A stretch of DNA of 64,000 bases from Polytrichum commune (GCA_950295325.1 OX485805.1:47640758-47704757); one strand, 5' to 3'. Positions 13,001-25,789 are shown, counted from the stretch's first letter. Made by a program: numbers and translations. The notes: generated from the letters alone by a model not told the origin.

Positions 13001-14545
13001 TTCCTGTATAGTTCCCACTTTATGGTTCAACTACATTGATTCCGCCATTATTCTAATTCGGACTGTATGGGCATTGCAGGATCTAAGTGAAGCTGAACTA
13101 ACGGAAATGCCATCCTGTAACCTTGTTGAATCTATCCACAACAAGTGGAAGCAGCAATCTGGCGATCGGGGCAGCGACCTTTATGTGGCAACAATCGATG
13201 ACTTCGTACGTGCTTTCATGCAGTGCTCAGCATATTCCCAATTCTTGAAGGGAGAGAACCCTGGAACTGGACCGTCGAAGGAGGAATTGAAGCTGAGGCG
13301 TGCTCAGAGGTCTGCCGTAAAAACAGGAATCTCGAAACCGCTGCATGAGGCCATCTTGAAGATGCCTGGCGGTGACGAGTGGTGCACCAGGACTCCCCAC
13401 CTCGAAGGGGAAGAGGTATTTGTTTCTCTGAAGCATAAACCGGATACTGCTTTCGGTGACGAACGTGAATCTTACAGGCCAGACAAGATCAGTATATCCC
13501 GACCACGCGTCCAAACCAGATCTGCCCGACTGAACGATTCTCCACCTCCTGTGACAATTCCAGATTCTCCCACAACTCCACATTCTCCCACAACTGCAGA
13601 TGAAGACCAACCGCAATTTCCAACACACGACGCTCCGCAGCGGGTGGATCGGCACCACGTCACCGCGATTGAGGAGACATTATGCAACCCTGCCCAGTGG
13701 CACATCGCACGGCTGCCTAAGACATCTGCGAAGGCTTGCTTTGCTCTACAAGCAATCACCAAGAAGAAGTGCGTCGCTCGGATTGTATAAGACAGGAAGA
13801 GCACCGCTGCACCTACCTACTCAGGCCTCATGGATAACTATCGGAAGAAGAGATTGGACCCTCAAGACTTCTTTTTCTGCAATGACGACATTGAGAGATG
13901 CGTTAAGGGTACAAAAAAGAGGTGGGTGGTCTCAATCCCGAACGTTCCGGAGGTATGGCCGGTTAAGTTGGGGACCAACTTAACCTGCAAAGAGATCCTC
14001 TCTTTAGAAAACGCAGGCTTTAGACTGCCCCAGCGGAAGGAGATAACACCTTCCAGAATTTTTCAGGCTCACCCGTTACCTTTGGACTTAGCAAGCTACA
14101 CGACTCCTGCATATCCGGATGAGTTTCCCACCCGGCGTTCATGGAAATTGATTAGGCGCAACAAGAAGGCCCCGTCAACAAAACACGCCAATAATTGTGC
14201 CTCAGCCCTATCACTGAAAGCCAAAGTGCACAAACTGTGCATGCTTCCAGCCCCTGCCTTAGGATGCATTGTCTCCTTGGATTCCGGCACGCCCCCAAAG
14301 GTTCAGCAATACTACTTGACGATTTCGCAGCTGCCAGCATGCACTTGTCCTAACTTCAAGGACATGGCGACTAAAGCAATTGGAAAAGGGGTCAGTGGGC
14401 CAACTGTAAGCATTTGTACTATTTGTTTACTGTAGTCTGTGATTTGGACTCAGAATCAGACACGTTCATTCATGCAGCTAGTTTTAGCTTCAACGAAGTG
14501 AAGCGAGTTTTGGAGGGTGGTTTGCTGAAGTACCTTGACTCTTAG
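10090..14545 (+). pseudogene. SWIM-finger MULE-type transposase-like gene, copy A (broken)
   Basis: This is one of three homologous genes in the window. Order of parts: a Cys/His-rich N-terminal exon (10090-10423), a Pro/Ser-rich linker with IYELSDDSD, a zinc-binding region ending in CVHLGSHNHPVKSG (GCM/FLYWCH-like), a MULE-type DDE core (STYCRVMTIAVCDMQSED, then GFMADSAQANWNAV and RTCLFHWTQ), an intron at 12977-13079, and a SWIM-like CxC region (ACTCPNFKD) near the end. It is inactivated. A TAG at about 11780 replaces the Glu codon seen in copy C. A TAA at about 13787 replaces Gln. A 1-base deletion near 14388 shifts the frame just before the second SWIM Cys-His pair; the original ending (TFIHAASFSFNEV) continues to a stop at 14543-14545. 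The stretch 10427-10870 is probably intronic. The true start is not visible, because the 5' end abuts the satellite. Confidence 0.8.
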
Positions 14546-15690
14546 AGTTTTTTGTTTCTTTAAAGTAACATATGTATGCAAGATTTGTTATAATCATGAT
14601 GTAGTGAGACTAAAAGGGCCACTACAAGACATTTGACGCACCACATGTATTTCGTTGTTCCAAAGTTGCGTGACCTTTTTAGAGTACCACTAATTCTCAT
14701 TATACTGAAACAGTACGTGTTTGACTTGAGACAAACCCATATTTATTACTGATATTAATTCTAAATGCTCAATTTAACACCCTAAACCATATTTTTCATT
14801 GATACAATAACATTTTTTCCTGTATCAGAGCCCTTAATTGTCCACAGTCATAGGTCACATTGTTCACTAAGTTTAGAAGAAAAAAATTACTAAAAAAAAA
14901 TTTAGTCCAAAAATACCATAAATTTACTGCTTAAAATAATATTTTAATCAAAATATCTCGGAAGTTACCGCTCACCGCTCATTGTTCACCGCTCACAAAA
15001 TAGCTTCGTCCTAATGTCAAGCATGGTTTTTGGGATCGAGTCCTACCTTGCATTCCCCAAAAAATCGATCAACCCTCATTTGACCAATCATACCCCTCAC
15101 TACCTTCACTCATTAACATTATCACTTTTTTTATGTGAATTAAAAATTGAAGAGGTGAGGAAAAAGAACCTGCAAGCCCACTTAAGTGAAAAATCCCAAA
15201 CATGGGATAGGCATGTTCATGTCAATTCTTAATCAAGCCGGAGAATCATCTCCGTGTTATTCCTCGAATTGACACTCACCACGATACCGAGAGTGAGGGG
15301 CTGATCTTTGTCATGCACGATATTAAGGACCGAGGCATCACCCTCTTGTCCTCAACACGATGCTATGACTAGGGAATTACCCTCTACAACGGATAACGAC
15401 AAAGACGAGTACTAAAATCCTTATTTAATTAATTAGCATTTTTTCTTTGAAGAATGTGCTTACCTCAAGCAATTCGCTTCCTCCTGTAAATTAGCACTCG
15501 CACTCGACCGTGATTGATACAACACAATAACCACCCTAGCAATTGTAATTCAAGAGTAATAGCCCCTAGTTCAAGAACTTAGACACTCACCCCGAGGTGA
15601 ATGTCGAAGTCGGATTTCCTAAATTTTAATTATCCCTCTAACTCTTAGTAAGCTAATTCGAATCCTATTAGTGTGATCTTGTTATGCCAT
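14546..15690. other. Non-coding tail with a shared interspersed block
   Basis: No convincing gene is seen. Positions 14600-14640 carry GTAGTGAGACTAAAAGGGCC and CACTACAAG, which recur inverted beside copy C at about 45666-45694. Positions about 14740-15015 are related to 44820-45065 in the same orientation, both ending in repeated CCGCTCACCGCTC followed by AAAATAGCTTCGTCC. From 15230 to 15690 there is AT-rich sequence without recognisable features. Confidence 0.5.
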
Positions 15691-16031
15691 CCCAAGAGAG
15701 TTTAGCATATACCTTAGCCGCGCTCCCTCCATAACAGTGGATTTTGCCTGGTATGAGCCTGTGAGGCCAAACCCATCACCCTTAAGCGTCCTAGTCCAGG
15801 CAATAGGTTTGGAGATCACATGTGTAACATAACAACTTGTGGTAACATGGGATGTACGTTCTACCTTGTTGAGCTTTTAACTTAATTTGAATCATGACAT
15901 TTTATTAGAGTGAACCTCGTGCGTAGGTACATCCTTGGCTTTTTCCAGAGTCCATCCCTCCGCCTTTGCCAAGCATGCCTTCAATGATTTCTCCCTTGCA
16001 ACTTTGGTTCTGGCTGTCGATTCTACACTAG

Positions 16032-17810
16032 CAGGGTTGTCTATTGTGTCGTGACGGAGGGTAATCCCGGCATAATGTCGTGCCGTCACGACACGTATCC
16101 GTCACGACACGTATCCGTCACGACATTATGCCGGATGCTGTCTTTATCCTGACGGACTTGAATTTTACCGATTTTTTTGTGTAATTACATTAACCCAATT
16201 CGGACATGTAGGATTTACAATGTCCACGTGTGATGACATGTCAGCAAAGTAAAGGTAAAGTGGGGAAAAATTTACTAGAGCCCGTCCGCCCCCCCGTCCG
16301 CCCCTGTTCCCGACCCCGTCCGCTCCGTTCCCAACCCCGTACGCCCCGTTCCCCCCCGTACGCCCCTCCGTCCGCTCCCCCGTCCGCCTTTTTTTTTTTT
16401 TTTTTTTTTCCCCCCCCCTTCCCCGTCCGCCCCATTTAAAAAAAAATTCCCCCCCTCCGTCCGCCCCCGTTCCCGACCCCATCCGCTCTGTTCCCAACCC
16501 CGTACGCCCCGTTCCCCCCCGTCCGCTCCCCCGCCCGCCCCAGTTTTTTTTTTTTTTTTTTTTTTTTCCTTCCCCCCCCCCTTCCCCGTCCGCCCCATTT
16601 TTTTTTTAAAAAACATTTCCCCCCCCTCCGTCCGCTCCCGTTCCCCCCCGTCCGCCCCCGTTCCCGACCCCGTCCGCCCCCGTTCCCAACCCCGTCCGCT
16701 CCGTTCCCAACCCCGTACGCCCCGTTCCCCCCCGTCCGCCCCAGTTTTTTTTTTTTTTTCCCCCCCCCCCCCCTTCCCCGTCCGCCCCATTTTTTTAAAA
16801 AAAATTTCCCCCCCTTCCGTCCGCTCCCGTCCGCCCCCGTTCCCGACCCCGTCCGCTCCGTTCCCAACCCCGTACGCCCCGTTCCCCCCCGTCCGCTCCC
16901 CCGTCCGCCCCAGTTTTTTTTTTTTTTTTTTTTTTTTCTTTCCCCCCCCCTTCCCCGTCCGCCCCATTTTTTTTTTTAAAAAATTTCCCCCCCCTCCGTC
17001 CGCTCCCGTTCCCCCCCGTCCGCCCCCGTTCCCGACCCCGTCCGCCCCCGTTCCCAACCCCGTCCGCCCCCGTTCCCAACCCCGTCCGCCCCCGTTCCCA
17101 ACCCCGTCCGCCCCCGTTCCCAACCCCGTCCGCTCCGTTCCCAACCCCGTACGCCCCGTTCCCCTCCGTCCGCCCCAGTTTTTTTTTTTTTTTTTTTCCC
17201 CCCCCCCCCTTCCCCGTCCGCCCCATTTTTAAAAAAAAAATTCCCCCCCCCCTCCGTCCGCTCCCGTTCCCCCCCGTCCGCCCCCGTTCCCGACCCCGTC
17301 CGCTCCGTTCCCCCCCCGTCCGCTCCGTTCCCCCACCCGTCCGCTCCCGTTCCCCCCGTCCGCCCCCGTTCCCCCCGTCCGCCCCCGTTCCCGACCCCGT
17401 CCGCTCCCGTTCCCCCCCGTCCGCTCCCGTTCCCAACCCCGTCCGCTCCGTTCCTGCCCCCGTTCCCGACCCCGTCCGCTCCGTTCCCCCCCCCACCCCC
17501 GTCCGCCCCACCCTCGTCCCCCGTCCGCCCCACACCCTCCTTAGTCGTTTTTTACTACTTTGATTTTAACAAAATGGTAAACAAAATGACAAAATGATTT
17601 ACCTGGCGCTAGGCATATCCACGACCACGTCGGCGTTTTCTGCCACATAGGACGCCACCTTGGCAAGAAGGTAAGTATTTTACCCACCCTAGTCCGTTCC
17701 CCCTATGTTGACCCTACGTGGACCCTATTGTGTCGTGACGGAGGGGTCCGTCACGACACGACACGACATGATGGCACGACACCGTCATGACGTCGCGATA
17801 GACAACCCTG
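16032..17810. mobile_element. Non-autonomous hAT element with GC-array cargo
   Basis: A 1779-bp element has perfect 13-bp terminal inverted repeats (CAGGGTTGTCTAT and its complement) and a perfect 8-bp target duplication TACACTAG (16024-16031, 17811-17818). The CAGGG start and 8-bp duplication are diagnostic of the hAT superfamily. Both ends hold subterminal palindromes of the type GTCGTGACGGA/TCCGTCACGAC. No transposase is encoded; the middle is a GC-rich tandem array. A partial second copy lies at 49700-49975. Confidence 0.9.
16270..17535. repeat. GC-rich GTCCGCCCC/GTTCCC array with homopolymer blocks
   Basis: Tandem motifs GTCCGCCCCC and GTTCCCGACCCC alternate with poly-T runs followed by poly-C and CCATTTTTTT-AAAAAAA stretches. 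Poly-T landmarks near 16389, 16543, 16744, 16913 and 17178 define about five higher-order units of roughly 155-265 bp. Long apparent open frames through this array are Gly/Arg/Thr/Asp repeats with no stop codons and are not genes. It is the reverse-complement form of the arrays at 49.98, 53.40, 57.07 and 59.99 kb. Confidence 0.9.
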
Positions 17811-18049
17811 TACACTAGTGCATGACCCCTCGCTGAGGCTATGATGTATTGATTCCATGAGGCACATAAGTTTTAATACAAGTGTTGAAAAATACTTGTG
17901 TAACTTACCATTACCTCCTCTTCCACAAGTCCCTCATAAATCCTTCCCCAACTCATCTCATAATGCAATTACTAAACCAACTAGCTTGACCCAACTAGCC
18001 TAATCATCTAGCCTAACTAATTAGTCTAATTAATTATCCTCCACTCTAC

Positions 18050-18865
18050 CCAGCAATTAGGCCTATCTGGCCTTCGCCTAAAACCAACAGCTAAATCTAA
18101 TGGCCTTAGCCTCAAACCAGCGGTTGAATGTAACTGGCCTTAGCCTCGAACCAGCAGCTAAATGTAACTGGCCTTAGCCTTAAACCAGCAGTTGAATGTA
18201 ACTGGCCTTAGCCTCAAGCCAACAACTAAATCTAATGGCCTTAGCCTTGAACCAGCAGTTGAATGTAACTGGCCTTAGCCTCGAACCAGCAGCTAAATCT
18301 AATGGCCTTAGCCTTGAACCAACAGCTAAATGTAACTAGCCTTAGCCTTAAACCAACAGTTGAATGTAACTGGCCTTAGCCTCAAGCCAGCAGCTAAATC
18401 TAATGGCCTTAGCCTTGAACCAGCAGTTGAATGTAACTAGCCTTCGCCCTTAAACCAACAGCTAAATGTAACTAGCCTTAGCCTTAAACCAGCAGTTGAA
18501 TGTAACTGGCCTTAGCCTCTAAAACCAGCAGCTAAATCTAATGGCCTTAGCCTTAAACCAGCAGCTAAATGTAACTGGCCTTCGCCCTTAAACCAGCAGC
18601 TGAATGAAATTGGCCTTAGCCACAAGCCAGCAGCTAAATCTAATGGCCTTTGCCTTGAACCAGCAGGTGAATGTAACTGGCCTCAGCCTTTAAACCAACA
18701 ACTAAATCTAATGGCCTTTGCCTTGAACCAGCAGTTGAATGTAACTGGCCTCAGCCTTTAAACCAGCAACTAAATGTAACTGGCCTTCACCCTTAAACCA
18801 GCAGCTGAATGTAACTGGCCTCAGCCTTTAAACCAACAACCAAATGTAACTGGCCTTAGCCTCAA
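18050..18865. repeat. 33-34-bp minisatellite inside the outer LTR
   Basis: About 24 units of a GGCCTTAGCCT - AACCAGCAGCTAAATGTAACT type repeat lie within the outer LTR. The repeat continues at 25037-25098 and 26701-26770, on the far sides of the piggyBac element and of solo LTR copy 2, showing that both inserted into this array. Confidence 0.88.
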
Positions 18866-19862
18866 CCCCTAAGTGCCCAAGCCTTTCGGAGTGCACTTTT
18901 CCTAAGAAATATGTACATGGCTTTAATACAATCCCCAATAGAGGAATTTGTCTTTTATCCAAAATCTAACCATATAGATGTTTAAAGAACTTGTTTATTA
19001 GTATGCATACCAATTTTGAGACCGAGATTGCATAAGAGTTGTGAGATTTAAACAAGAGAAATGTATACATTTTTTTTTGTATGCCGCCCCTCCCCACAAT
19101 GTTGGTATGATTTGCTCATAAGTTTTTTTAGGAGTTTGAGGTGACACGAACAACTCCAACATGTGAAAGAATGTGAAAATGTGATTCCAAAGACCCTATG
19201 TATGCATATAGAGCTATCCCAATCATTTTGCAATCCTCCTTGCAATTCTTGAAATGCATTTTCTTCATTGTAACACTTGACGATTTCATATTGCAAATTA
19301 CTTCACATTGGTATTTGTGAATACTAATATTCAACGGTCAAAAATATGGAATTTTTTTACTCTTTTCACTACGACATTTTTCAAAAGAAATGAATAATGG
19401 GAACTCTTTGGATGTCAAAAACAAGTACAATAGTCCAATTAGCTAAAACATTGGGGAAATAGTAAAGCACTTTTTCCACCCATTCCCTACATCACGGGTG
19501 CGACCCCACTTCACTTACAAGGTACCTTCTCCAACCTACCACCTAATTGCCACCTAATTGTCCCTATCCACTAATGGAAGTGCATAGGTATTCTAAAAGT
19601 GACCCCGCCGCTCCCGGCCCCGCCATGGAGGATGCTGCCAAAAAAATCCACATAAGTCAAAAGGCCATAACTTCTTCAAAAAAAAGAAATTTAGTATGAA
19701 ACTTTTTTTGGCCGGTAGGTATAATGTTTGTGCACGTTTTCCAATTGGAGAATCCCCAAAAAGGATCGCTATTCCTCTAAACCCCCAAAAAACCCTATAA
19801 TCCCTACAATATTATATATAACTACAAATCCTTCTAACTTTTGCATGTGAAAAATATTACCT

Positions 19863-21522
19863 TCAATTAAAAATTGGACGGTGATCTGCCTTCCAACACT
19901 CTCCAATGTGCATGTGGTGCCCAAGGCAACATGGGCAATATGTTTGGCACCGTATATGACACTCACAACATACTTTGCGAAGGTGGCTCCACATGGGCAT
20001 GTGTAAAAGTACTTCGTGGCGATTGAAACGAGAAGTGCACTTGCGAGATCGAAAGTGGTGTGATGCTAAAATCTTTGTCAAATGGAGTTGAAAAAATTTG
20101 GGACTCAAGGTTTTGGTGCCTAGAATCAAAGACTGTTTAGAGTGAAGTTTCCACATGTTCACCACCGTGGTGTCCAAGAGGGAAAAAAAAGCCTATGCCA
20201 CCACTTGTGAGTGCGAACTTGGTAAGAATATTCCCCCCTAAGTTGGTCGGCGACATCACCCCTCGCATGTACGTGGTGTATTGGAAGTACATGGGAGATA
20301 TCTCAACCGCCTTTCGGAGATGTCCCACTCGCCGTTGAACAACTGGACATTCTTCACCGACCCCATGGATTGGTGGTGCCACCGTAGACATAACAAGAAC
20401 CGGTTTTTTGTCAACCCACACTATGACGCTAAGTTGTTTGGATTTATGCATTCTCCATTCCAAATGCCCTCGAGTGCATTTTGTATAGAATGATTTTTTG
20501 GCCAATGCCGTTGGGAGGCCAATGCGATCGGCCCTAACCGTACCCGTTGCATAAATGCCTTTACCCAAAAGATCCATAAATTAAGGCACAGAGGAGAAAA
20601 AATTGTCCATGACCACTATATGGCCCTTATTTTCCAACCCACGTAATAATCCATGTACCACATTCGCACCTTGCTTAGCCTCACCCCTTTTGGAACCTTT
20701 GATCCCAGGAACCCCCTTGTTGGCTCCACAATAAACCTCAAACGTCCACACATACCTCGCTTCTGAATCCGTAAGGCACCAAACTTTGATGCCCCATTTA
20801 GTTGGTTTTTTGGGCATGTATTGACGAATGCCACAGTACTTACCCTTGTATTGTATCATCATTTCGTCTATGGTCACCTTGTCCCCCAAATTCCACATAT
20901 CCTTGCACCGATCCCTAATCTCATCTAATAGCCACCTCAATTTCACCAACTTGTCAAATTCAACACTTGTTCGGTCCATGGTTGCTCCATGGTCATTATG
21001 CACATGTAAACATCGTATCATGTGCTCATAACGGTTCCGTGTCATAATAGAAGATATATCCGGACACCATAAGAAGTCACACGATTTCTTCCAATAACAT
21101 CGCACATTTGGTTCAATTTTGATCCCCATATATAAAGAAATAGCAAAAAATGCCCTCAACTCCGGTGGATGTAATGCAAACCACGTTTCTCCACCCTGTA
21201 ACTTTTTGGGGTTGCATTTGGACCGTGGGTTTATCTCTGAAGCATATCTATTAGTCTCCACACATATCTTACATAAAGTCTAAGGAGTCCAAAATTTATG
21301 GAATAATGCATATAAAGTGGGCATTCTGGTCAAAGGGTATGGCAAGCCCGGCATCGGACCGCTAAATACAACAGGTGCAGGATCAAAAGTGGAGAATGTC
21401 TTTTGCCACGAATCATCATTGTAAATTTCTTTAATCCCTGGTAATTTTAGCTGCCCCTTCTCCATTCTACCCACAACTTCACATGCTGCAAGCACCACAA
21501 AAACATACCCTATGATAAGCAT
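19863..21522 (-). pseudogene. piggyBac transposase (DDE_Tnp_1_7 type), degenerate
   Basis: Read on the minus strand, the order is that of piggyBac transposases: LKLPGIKEIYNDDSW region, PELRAFFAISLYMGI, the first catalytic Asp in VTIDEMMIQYKGK, the second in GHIVVMDNFFSS, GIYATGTVRADRIGLP, WVDKKPVLVMSTV, LLDTTVVNMW-like sequence, and a C-terminal Cys/His-rich domain (CCECHIRCQTYCPCC then HMHIGECW). Two in-frame stops interrupt it (near 21280 and 20581), and the frame shifts near 20190. Where the third acidic residue is expected (the GGVD-like motif) the sequence reads YTTYMRGVMSPTN, so that Asp appears lost. The element is therefore not autonomous now. No clear ATG start was assigned. Confidence 0.88.
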
Positions 21523-22374
21523 ATGATTTTAGGATAACCAAACAGCTCTTTATTTGAAAAAAAAAGAAAAACAAAGAAATGCACAATTTGGTCCTCCTAC
21601 TCACTGCCCTCTCACATGCAATGATCGGGGAGAACCGGCAGGTATTTACATATGAACTGGTTGAGTTCTAGAAATAACCGGTTGAAGTTCTATTTAGCAA
21701 AAAAATTACTATCATTTTGGAGGAAATTTATAGAATGTACCCCAATTTAATAAAGGAAAACCGGAGGATGTGATCATGTAACAGGTTGGACTTGAAAACA
21801 CAAGGATCTGAACCGGTTATCCCCAAAAATCATCCGGATGACTTCTCAGTGGCTAAATAAACAGAAAAAAATAGAAAAAAAACAAAGCTTACCAGCAGCC
21901 GTTGCCTGCGCTCCTCGCTGCTTCGCGCCAGGGCGCCTGCTCTGCTGGCCACGCGCTGTGCTGCCGAGCGGCACTGAGCTCCGACACTTCGAAATCTCCT
22001 CCCAAGCGCCTAAATGTGGGAACACCTGCTCTTCTTCGCCCATCCGCCTCGCAACCCCAGCATTGTCGACAGGAGCAGGTAAGTTTCTGTCTCGCTCCTC
22101 TCTACCTGCTTTTGTTTTCTGCAATTCAATACATCTGCCACTGTAACTGATAGCTTCTTCGAGTTGGTGCAATAAAAGAAATTTGAGAATGGGTCGGTGT
22201 TTGATTCATGTGAGACTGGGACGGTGTTTAATTTCATGTGAGACTGGGTCAGTGTTTGATTCATGTGAGACTTCGCGATTTCAATTCTTCCTGCAGGTTG
22301 CTGTCAATCACTATGTCTGTTCTCAGAGTGGCATCTATGTATGTTCGATTCATGCGGTCTTTTCTCTAAAATTG

Positions 22375-24327
22375 CTACCTGTTTCGGAACAGAGACAGAT
22401 CGCGATTAGAGATCAGGTCTCCGAAGTGCTCCGCGACATGAGCTTCCAAAACGCTCCCTCCCCCCTTTTCGAAGAAGGTGCACAACTTCCGAATCAAGGC
22501 TTCCGGCTGGACAGGTTGAATGTGTCTGTTGTTACTGTTACTTCCTGGACCATCAGGTGGTCTCCTAACCTCTACTTGGCTTTCGGCGATCACGCTGCTT
22601 GAGCTAACCCCGCTTTTATGAGATGAAGGTTCTCTGAAAACACAGTCCAATTGTATCCTCTCACTCGTTTAACTCATCTTCAGAGTTCTGGACATTGCCT
22701 AGTAGTCAGAGAAATTGAACGACCAAACACTGGCCGGTCTTTGCATGTATGAATTGCTTGTAACATCACATCAGGGATCCACTTCTTATAGATTTCATTG
22801 TGGCTGAGTTTTCAGGTGTGCAGGTGTGCTGAGTTTGCAGGTGTGCTGATATTCAGGTGTGCACTTGAACTCGTATCTTATGTCTGTTCTCAGAGTGGCA
22901 TCTATGCATCATATAGTGTATTACTGTATTGTTGGATACAAGTGCCTCAATCTTCTCTGTTTTCACAGACGGATCAGAGGTCTAGGCAATTTTTTGCGAC
23001 TGATAAAGAAAGATTCAAATCGACCACTATGATAGACTTATAAATAATTTAATGAAAGATGTCACTGCTGACCTGCTGCGCTGTTTTCGCAGGTGCCACT
23101 GCCTGCACCCTCCCTGGTGATCGGACATCCTCGACACCAGCTGTAGATGCAATTCCTCCCTGACAATCTGCCTTCGTGTTGGCCGCTCCAAGGGATTGTG
23201 CCCAAGCTTCCCATTCGGCTGCTTCGTCATGAAGGTCATTTTCATATGTTACCGGCCAACTATCATCTCCATCTCTACTGCCATCGTCATCTTCCGACTC
23301 GTCATCACTGGAAATGTTACATGTTGGCTCAACATTGTTTGTGGGTTGTATTGCATTTTTTTCATGCCTTAGTATTTGCTCCGTGAATCCACTTGGAATA
23401 CATTTTCTATTTCCATCAGTAAATAAAACATCATACATTCTAGTATTTGATTGCTCTTCAATGTAGCTCCTTTGCACCACGCCTAATATCCACTCTAAAT
23501 CTTGTTCTTCCTCTCCCAATTGTGCTAACTCACTCACAACATACCTTGGAACTCTCACTGCTACTTCATGGTCTTGTACTACAAGCTTTGTAAATCTAAA
23601 GTCTTTCAAACCACTTTGGGAGTACACGTCCCGTTGTCCCTTTGGACTTGGTTGCAAATCCACTACTTCCGTTGCCTTCCTCTTCAGGTCTTGATCGTTT
23701 CTTGGTGCAGGTGCCTTGTCCGCCGTCATGATGCTCCCCTTCTTCGCAACAATCCTCAATCTTTCCCCCGCTCGCTTCCTTCCCTCTGACCATCCTTTTG
23801 TGTATGTGACTTGTGTGGTCGTTGTTATCTTTGATGTGCACCTCCTTACTGCTAACTTGGGCGCCTTCCGACTTAGATTCACCTCCCTTGGCAATTGCAG
23901 ATCGCTCCATTGAAGCCCCAATGTGTGGGCTCCTCTTCTCTCCAATGCCTTGAGAATTTTCTGTTGCCATGTCTCTTTGTTCCTCTCTATGGTCTGGCCA
24001 CACCTCTTTCCTCAAGGTGTCTCTCACGGCCTCCGAAAATCCATGCACATGTCTCTCCTTCCACCCTAAAATGTGAGCTACTTGTTGATAGTACCTAGAT
24101 CTAAACGCTCTATTCCTTGGTATAGTGCCGATCTCTTGCCACTTCTTTGGCTTGGGCAACTTTGCAAGATAGTTTGAATCCAATGTTGCTAGAATAACTC
24201 TCTCTTGTTGTACACTTGCACCTTGCAACCTTACCCAATTTCGAACTATGTCAACTGGTCCTCCGATGTAGCAAAGAGAGATAGGAGGGTTTGGAATGTC
24301 GTCCATTGTGACAAATTTGTATGACAA
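22375..24327 (-). CDS. Second coding region of the piggyBac element, hypothetical
   Basis: A plausible start is ATG at 24327 or 24303 (MDDIPNPPISLCYIGG), giving a basic N-terminal segment (LPKPKKWQEIGTIPRNRAF, then YYQQVAHILGWKERHVHG). Around 23950-23750 the coding potential changes frame to a segment with DQDLKRKATEVVDLQPSP, WILGVVQRSYIEEQS, YDVLFTDGNRK and an acidic run (SSDDESEDDD). This indicates either a frameshift or a short intron. A further possible exon is at 22650-22375. It may be the N-terminal part of the transposase or an accessory protein; no known domain is recognised, though the VLFTDG segment is reminiscent of Tudor/agenet-like folds. The region 21523-22375 in between is poorly coding. 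Confidence 0.4.
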
Positions 24328-25258
24328 TGAAGACCTGTGAATTGGAATTTGAATGGTTCAAACATATATACACGCTTTTTGCATTCAACCCATCACTAAC
24401 CGTTATCTTGCATAATGTTGGTGTTTTTTATGAAATTCCTTACTGATTTGTTAGTTGAACCACTTTGCAACGTTGTGTTGGTATAATTTTTTCCATTTTT
24501 TCTCATTTCAATCCGTTGTGAGCACCGCCATTTTCATGTTTTCATGTTGTGAAAGCAATAGAGGCGGTTGGAAGTGATGAGGTTCCCGCCACCCCTTGCC
24601 ACAGTGGCTACAGTGCACTTTTTTTTCATTTAGGAGGTTGCAAGCATGGAGTGATCTCATTGGTTACAAATTCATGATTTACCGCGCCAAACAAAGCGCC
24701 ATTTTCTCCAATCAAGGGCCCATTACTTTCCACTTTACCAAGAGCCAAACCCATTGTCCCCACAATTTTTTTTTTACTTGACCGCTCAATGGATGGGAAA
24801 TTCTCATTGGTTCTCCAATGCTGCCATTTTCTACTAGTAGGACATATATGCCTTTGCGACCCTCTTTAAAATCAAATATTTAATATTTTTGGTCAAAAAT
24901 GCCTCAATCCAAAAATTGCCCTTTCATACTGCCCGCCAAAAAAAAATTCGCGGTCAAAGGAATTTAACTGCCCACACACAAACGAGCCAAAATTTTTGGT
25001 CGACCATATATGGTCGCTCAGGCAGTTAGGGGTTAAACCAGTAGTTGAATGCAACTGGCCTTAGCCTCAAACTAGCAACTAAATGTAACTGGCCCTCGTG
25101 TCACCCAAAGTTCCTCACCCTTCGATTTCGTCCTTAGCCCGAGTGTGGAATGTTGAAATGACACGTGATATCTTCCTCCTCGGTAGTTCAATGTATAATT
25201 CCAATACACCGTTTGAAATATACATAAACACATAACTCTTGATGGATTTCCGATTTAA

Positions 25259-25426
25259 TCATGTCATTTTATTAGCTTTGATTTCGGGCAAGGTTACGTT
25301 CTTAGCTTTCTCCAAAGTCCATCCGGCCACCTTGACCACACACGCCTTCAGGGATTTACCTCACATGAATCTAGTCCTAGCCGTTGATTCCTCGCTGGTA
25401 CATGACACCTCACATGTTGACTCCAT
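25259..25426 (-). pseudogene. LTR-family-A short ORF (copy 2, one stop)
   Basis: The ORF starts MESTCEVSC, continues EESTARTRFM, then meets a TGA. Beyond it the same frame reads GKSLKACVVKVAGWTLEKA and ends at TGA 25259. Its length (168 bp with stop) equals that of copy 1. One nonsense change apart, the frame is preserved. Confidence 0.55.
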
Positions 25427-25789
25427 GAGCACATAAGCTTAAGTATTAGAAAATACTTGTATGCTTATCGTAACCTTCTCTTCATGAGCCCCTCACAAAT
25501 CTCTCCCAAGTTCAACCCTCTAATGTAGTCATTAAACCAACTAATTTGACACAAGTGGCCTAACTATCTAGACTAACTAATTAGTCTAATTAACTAGCTT
25601 ATTATATAGACTAACCTACTAGCTTACTAACAAGCCCGGCTAAACTCGGCCATTGGATAACTTCATTAGTTGGCCCAGCTTGGAGATTTGAGTAGTAACT
25701 AATCGCGCCTCCGTCTAAGCCTAGCAACCGGCAGCTTATGCCTAGTTACTACCCGGTATAAGCTTAATTTTGGTTTGCAGCTAGGTCAC

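Larger units (their letters stand above)
15892..17858 (-). pseudogene. LTR-family-A short ORF, interrupted by hAT element
   Basis: The conserved short ORF of this LTR family starts at ATG 17858 (MESIHHSLSEGSC), is broken by the hAT insertion, and continues at 16031-15892 (ESTARTKVAREKSLKAC, then GWTLEKAKDV) to a TGA stop. With the hAT and one target duplication removed it is open throughout. Confidence 0.6.
18866..25032. mobile_element. piggyBac element (about 6.2 kb)
   Basis: The ends are CCCCTAAGTGCC on the left and GGCAGTTAGGGG on the right (11 of 12 positions inverted matches). They are flanked by TCAA (18862-18865) and TTAA (25033-25036), that is, the TTAA target duplication of piggyBac with one later change. 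It sits in the minisatellite of the outer LTR. It contains a degenerate piggyBac transposase (19863-21522) and a second coding region (22375-24327). A 14-bp palindrome GACCATATATGGTC lies close to the right end. Confidence 0.87.

Noticed and set aside
16165..17535. Long minus-strand open frames (up to about 290 codons) of Gly/Arg/Thr/Asp repeats
   Set aside because: They are translations of the GC-rich tandem array, which lacks stop codons in several frames on both strands.
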